Of a stretch of 64,000 nt of DNA, positions 60,303 through 64,000 are shown one piece after another. The notes beneath the pieces were generated by a model. The model saw only the letters and a list, made by a program, of their open reading frames with translations, did not search any database and had not been told where the DNA came from. The position numbers and the translations under genes are program-made. Source of the stretch: Ceriagrion tenellum (lineage: Eukaryota > Arthropoda > Insecta > Odonata > Coenagrionidae); assembly GCA_963169105.1 (NCBI GenBank), contig OY720634.1, positions 113,024,281 through 113,088,280 of the forward strand, read 5' to 3'. Position 1 is the first letter of the stretch, and each line of letters starts with the position of its first letter.

Positions 60303-60667
60303 ATTACCAACACAGAATACCAGAACAGTCTGCAGACGGCACGTGGGGCTACGCCGCGAAGTGCGACGAAGCGCTGCGTTCAATTGAGTAAATATGCAAT
60401 ACACCAATAACTATTGCTTTTTATATGATTAATCACCAACATTCTAATTACAAAACAGATTTAAGTGATCGATTTGCAATGTAAAATGATTTATCTTTTC
60501 CTATAATATCTGTGACGGAGTTGGATCAGAATATTTCTCCCTTCAGTGCACACTTAACAGTTGAATAATGAAATTCGCCATCCCCTATGTAGAGCGAAAA
60601 TATCGTTGTAGATAATGTCATTGAACAGTGATAAGTTGTGGTGAAGTTGTGTAAATATTTATTTCGT
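60303..60667. promoter_or_regulatory. Candidate bidirectional promoter and 5' UTR region
   Basis: Lies between the minus-strand ATG at 60302 and the inferred plus-strand 5' UTR. The part at 60330-60370 is CpG-rich (GTGGGGCTACGCCGCGAAGT); the remainder is AT-rich. On the plus side a donor-like TTCGTGTAAGT at 60668 and an acceptor TTTTTGTAG ending at 60832 suggest a 5' UTR intron (60668-60832). No TATA or initiator element can be assigned with confidence. Confidence 0.35.
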
Positions 60668-60871
60668 GTAAGTTTACCAGTGAGGTGCTAAGGGTAAAAC
60701 CCAGGCTTTATTTGCAGATTGATGGTGCTAATATGTTGTGTGGTTTGCTCTTTGCAACAAGCTAATGGATAGAAGGGCCTTGAAAAAAATATCTGTCTAA
60801 CACTTTTCAATGGAAGGCATTCATTTTTGTAGGTTATTTATGGTTTAATGCATCTTCATATTAATTAAAAT

Positions 60872-62971
60872 ATGTCACCCCCGAAGAAATTTCCTAAAGA
60901 GCCCCAAAGCCCTTACAGTGACATTATGAATGGAAAAACCTCAGTCGAGAAAATGATGGTTGAGCTCGACAGGATCAGAAAACTAGAGGTGAAGGTTAGT
61001 AAAATGGGTGAATGTTCGCAAAGCAGGGTTTCTGATGTACGGGTTGTTTAAGTGGCTTAGCCTAAGTAAACCAGTTTTTCCTCCATTCTGCATTTCTTTT
61101 ACTTGTAGGAGGCTGTGCAAGCTAGGATACGCAAAATGGGCGAAGACCTCTATGCCCTACACTTAGAAGAGCAGTCCAAAGAAGAACGCCTAGCAAGAGA
61201 ACGAGCAGCTGAGGCTTTGAGACAAGAGACTGCTCTCCTGGCCAAACTACGACATGAGGAGCATCTTGCTGCGACTCGTCATCAGCAACTGAATCTTGAA
61301 CATGAGGAAAGTACTAAGGTTAGTAATAATGTTTATGCTTCTATCTTAAGCTGCCCTCAAGTTCCATGTATTTTGTATGAGAGAGATTCCATGATATTGG
61401 TGTGAATTTTTCATCGTATTTCATGGTTCATTTATATTCCATTGACCCTTAAAAATAGTAAAATATTTATCTCTCTTATGATGAAGACATTGCTACCCAT
61501 ACATCACTGAATAATTTAGGGCTCATCAGGAATTTTCCAATACATTTTAGATGCTTGAATCTACATCATATATGGTGTTGGTACATGTAAGTTTGTGTAT
61601 TGGTCTGTATTACACAACCGCGCAATTAGTATGACTTTGCTAGACCTGTTATGTTCAGGCAAGGGTAATACATCAATGTATCTGAAACCCAAATATTCTG
61701 GGCTTTAAGTGCTGTATTTACCAGCATCAAGGATGTGGTTTTTCTCCTGACATAAGTCTCTAATTTGAAGTGCATCTTAGCAGCCGATGGTTACTTTATG
61801 CATAGATCTATGCTCATTCTAGAGGAAATCTATCAACTCTACACGGTTATCTATACATGACCTATAAAGAACAAAAATTTAATAAATATTGGAAGAGGAT
61901 GAATTGGCGAAGGGTAATAGAAATACAAAAATGTATTTGTGATCCAGTTGGAAGTATTACTTTTAGTATATATTACTTTTTTTCTCCAAATATTGCTCTT
62001 CTAAATAAAACACTGGCAAGTCCAGTTCTATTAATTCAACTACCATGTTGGCAATATAAAATTTGTTTTACATTTATGAAAGATAAAAATTCCTTGCTGT
62101 AGGCGTTAAAAAATACACTACCAATTAGTACTCACTTTTATTTTTGGTCAAATACTGGATTCTTGAAAGGTTTTTTTCTTTGTCTCCATTAAATGATAAA
62201 TCAGCAATAACTTGCAGTGTGGCATTTTAATAATGGAGTCAGGACCTTGTCTTTAAAATTACTGGAGGTTGAGCTGAAAACTTAGCTCTGGTTGCCAGCC
62301 CCTTCTTTATGTTAGCGTTTTCCATGAATTACAGGTGATATTTACGGAAAAATAGAATAATAATTCAAATGTGGATCTTATTCCTTGGATAAGCTGTACA
62401 TTAATGTGAAAATACTAGAGTGCCATTGCAAATACCAAGGCCCGTTGAATTTACTTATTGTGCTTGAGTCATTAGTTTTATTTCATTTATTGTGACATAG
62501 GAAACTTAAGTGCTCATAATCCTTTTGCTATACCCTGTAGGCAAGTACATGCATTTTTCACGGTGGTTAGTAATCCTTGGTAATTTCATGTCTCCAGTAT
62601 CACCCAAAATATAGTCTGTAAATTCCTCTACTTTGTCTTTAGTATGATTCCCTGTACAAGCATGTACTTTTTATCTTTGCATGATGCATAAGATAATGAG
62701 ATTTATTGCAATCATCAATGCTGCTGGAAATATTGTCAAGTACCACTTGTTATCTATTTGTCCTCATTTGTTGAATACTGTTAAAGATTCTGATTGGAAT
62801 TCTTTTTGGCCAATAGAGAGTGAATGAAATGCTGAAAGATATGGAAAAGAAACAGAAAGAGGCAGAAGAAGAAAAGAAGAAGTATGAGGAAAGGAAACAA
62901 CTTTTGAATAGAATATATGAATCACAAATGAGTTTTCGAGCAAAATACCAGCAAATAGCGGATGCCACCAA
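60872..62971 (+). CDS. Coiled-coil protein, exons 1-3 of a gene running off the right edge
   Basis: Three plus-strand exons join without a stop. Exon 1 is 60872-60994 (41 codons, start MSPPKKFPKEPQSPYSDIM, donor AAG/GTTAGT). Exon 2 is 61109-61318 (70 codons, acceptor TTACTTGTAG, donor AAG/GTTAGT). Exon 3 is 62817-62971 (51 codons plus 2 nt, acceptor GCCAATAG, donor AA/GTGAGT). Introns are 114 and 1498 bp, phases 0, 0 and 2. The first 25 residues are Pro/Lys/Ser-rich and probably disordered. From about residue 27 the protein is a continuous Glu/Lys/Arg/Gln/Ala-rich helix (for example EERLARERAAEALRQETALL, KKQKEAEEEKKKYEERK), predicted coiled coil, ending SFRAKYQQIADATK. No catalytic or binding motif is visible and I cannot name the family. 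Composition alone fits cytoskeletal, centrosomal or nuclear-transport scaffold proteins. Further exons must lie beyond 64000. The start is chosen because stops close the frame upstream and the hydrophilic N-terminus begins there. Confidence 0.85.
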
Positions 62972-64000
62972 GTGAGTATATTAAGTATTTTATATTTATG
63001 GGAACTTGAGTTGTAAAATGAAAGAAAACAGGTTAATCTTAAGATTTTAAAAATTTGAGGCATCCCATAAATTTTTCTAAAATTCATGGAGTGCTTGTTG
63101 CAGCGATGAGAACAAAACACCAAGAGGCCACAATGTTTTGGTTCCAAACATGGTGAATCACTAACACACTAAAGTAAACACACTCTGAAATATGCCCTTT
63201 CACACTTAAAGTCTCGAGAATTGGTTCCTTTATACATATGTAGGGGCCAAGTTTAGGAGCCAATAGTGGATCTTAAGTCATACTTGCTGTGGTTATGGAA
63301 ATGAGGAAGTTTTTCATGTGGCTACAGGTGGCCACTATAGAGAGGAACGTACATTCACACACTCTGAGGTGTTCACGGGAAGTTATTACACATCTGGGAC
63401 GCCCACAGATGACATGCTGTCTGCGTACTGAAGTCATACACTATGGTCAAATATTTTGGGGAAAATACACTACTGTAGCAGAACTGTTTGACATAATTCA
63501 TTGTAGAACTTGAAAGTGATCTTTTTCCAAGTGATCTCAACAAATATTTATGACATGGCATGATCTCATCACAATTTTTTACGTCAAATGGTAATATTAA
63601 ACCAAATTTCCATGAAAATGACTGTGTATATTGTTGCCATAGATGTGATGACTAATGTTTGTTTAACTGATTTTAGATTAGATAAGTCGTACCTAAAAAT
63701 AGGTTCAGATCCAAATATAAAGTTTTTGGAAATCTATAACATGATACTGCATCTTTGGTATCTCAGTGCCAGTAGTCTCTAGGCTAAATCTGACCCTGAC
63801 ATGGATCATTTAAGACATAGCTTGATTGCCACTGGATTTCTTCTGGGGAAAAAACATGTTTTATATGCTGAAAAATATGGTATTCCTTTCATCTTCATGA
63901 ACTTCTATGTTGTTCCTTTCTAAGACCAAAAAGTTGCAGTTCCATGATCACGATCTTTCTAATTTTCTTTATTCCCTTTTTTCGTATGGTATGTATCCCA
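62972..64000. other. Intron 3 (partial) of the coiled-coil gene
   Basis: No phase-compatible exon is convincing. A block after GATTTTAG at 63676 would join in phase and encode KLDKSYLKIGSDPNIKFLEI-like sequence, but it has no good donor and reaches a stop at 63780, so I treat this whole stretch as intron. Confidence 0.5.

Noticed and set aside
61857..62102. 81-codon plus-strand frame between exons 2 and 3 of the coiled-coil gene
   Set aside because: Lies in the 1.5-kb intron with AT-rich, intron-like composition. Exons 2 and 3 join in phase and continue the coiled coil without it.
63677..63780. Phase-compatible candidate fourth exon
   Set aside because: A reasonable acceptor but no donor before the stop at 63780, and AT-rich composition unlike exons 1-3.
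1..64000. CRISPR arrays, bacterial operons, rRNA or snRNA genes
   Set aside because: None found. Spliced coding exons, SINEs and LINE relics show this is a eukaryotic nuclear window.

Overview
This 64 kb window looks like a gene-poor stretch of a large arthropod (most likely insect) nuclear genome. There are no bacterial-style operons. Stops are dense in all six frames. The only convincing coding signal is split by GT-AG introns at the far right end. Most of what can be named is decayed mobile DNA: non-LTR retrotransposon (LINE) 3' fragments, tRNA-headed SINEs, a Harbinger-like DNA transposon with terminal inverted repeats, a probable Helentron endonuclease relic, and several foldback elements. 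I cannot name the species. By eye the base composition is AT-rich, CpG is not obviously depleted, and compact GC-rich islands interrupt the AT-rich background.

Layout. 1-6.8 kb: nothing recognisable. 6.8-7.2 kb: a 149-bp hairpin followed by a retroelement-like tail. 7.9-8.2 kb: a GC-rich purine-skewed island with a G-quadruplex motif. 10.0-11.3 kb: a frameshifted endonuclease relic on the minus strand, abutting a 34-bp palindrome and then a two-unit higher-order minisatellite. 11.8-12.8 kb: a GC island and a 232-bp foldback. 13.9-15.6 kb: a minus-strand SINE, a 206-bp tandem dimer and a plus-strand LINE 3' end. 15.6-36.6 kb: mostly unannotatable DNA with LINE relics near 18.6 and 20.4 kb, a weak SINE near 23 kb and GC islands. 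36.65 kb: a tRNA-headed SINE. 39.9 kb: another LINE relic. 41.5 kb: a short element tail with a CTGATGA...GAAAC core. 44.9 kb: a 165-bp foldback. 45.5 kb: a third copy of the LINE 3' end. 49.6-49.8 kb: two LINE fragments head to head. 51.0-54.3 kb: a composite Harbinger-like element with a tandemly repeated left half and a SINE inside. 57.8-58.7 kb: the largest GC-rich island.

The right edge (60.2-63.0 kb) holds the only gene I am confident is expressed. It is a plus-strand, multi-exon coiled-coil protein (60872-62971, continuing past the window), with three exons, intact phases and good splice sites. About 570 bp upstream and divergent from it is a possible minus-strand first coding exon (60194-60302). 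That would make 60.3-60.87 kb a candidate bidirectional promoter. No functional link between the two can be drawn from this window.

The best candidates for something undescribed are the alternating-unit minisatellite fused to a palindrome at the broken end of the endonuclease relic, the Harbinger-like element with repeated subterminal motifs, and the recurrent CGAAAC-tailed elements that twice occur as head-to-head hairpins. No CRISPR array, rRNA, snRNA or intact tRNA gene was seen.
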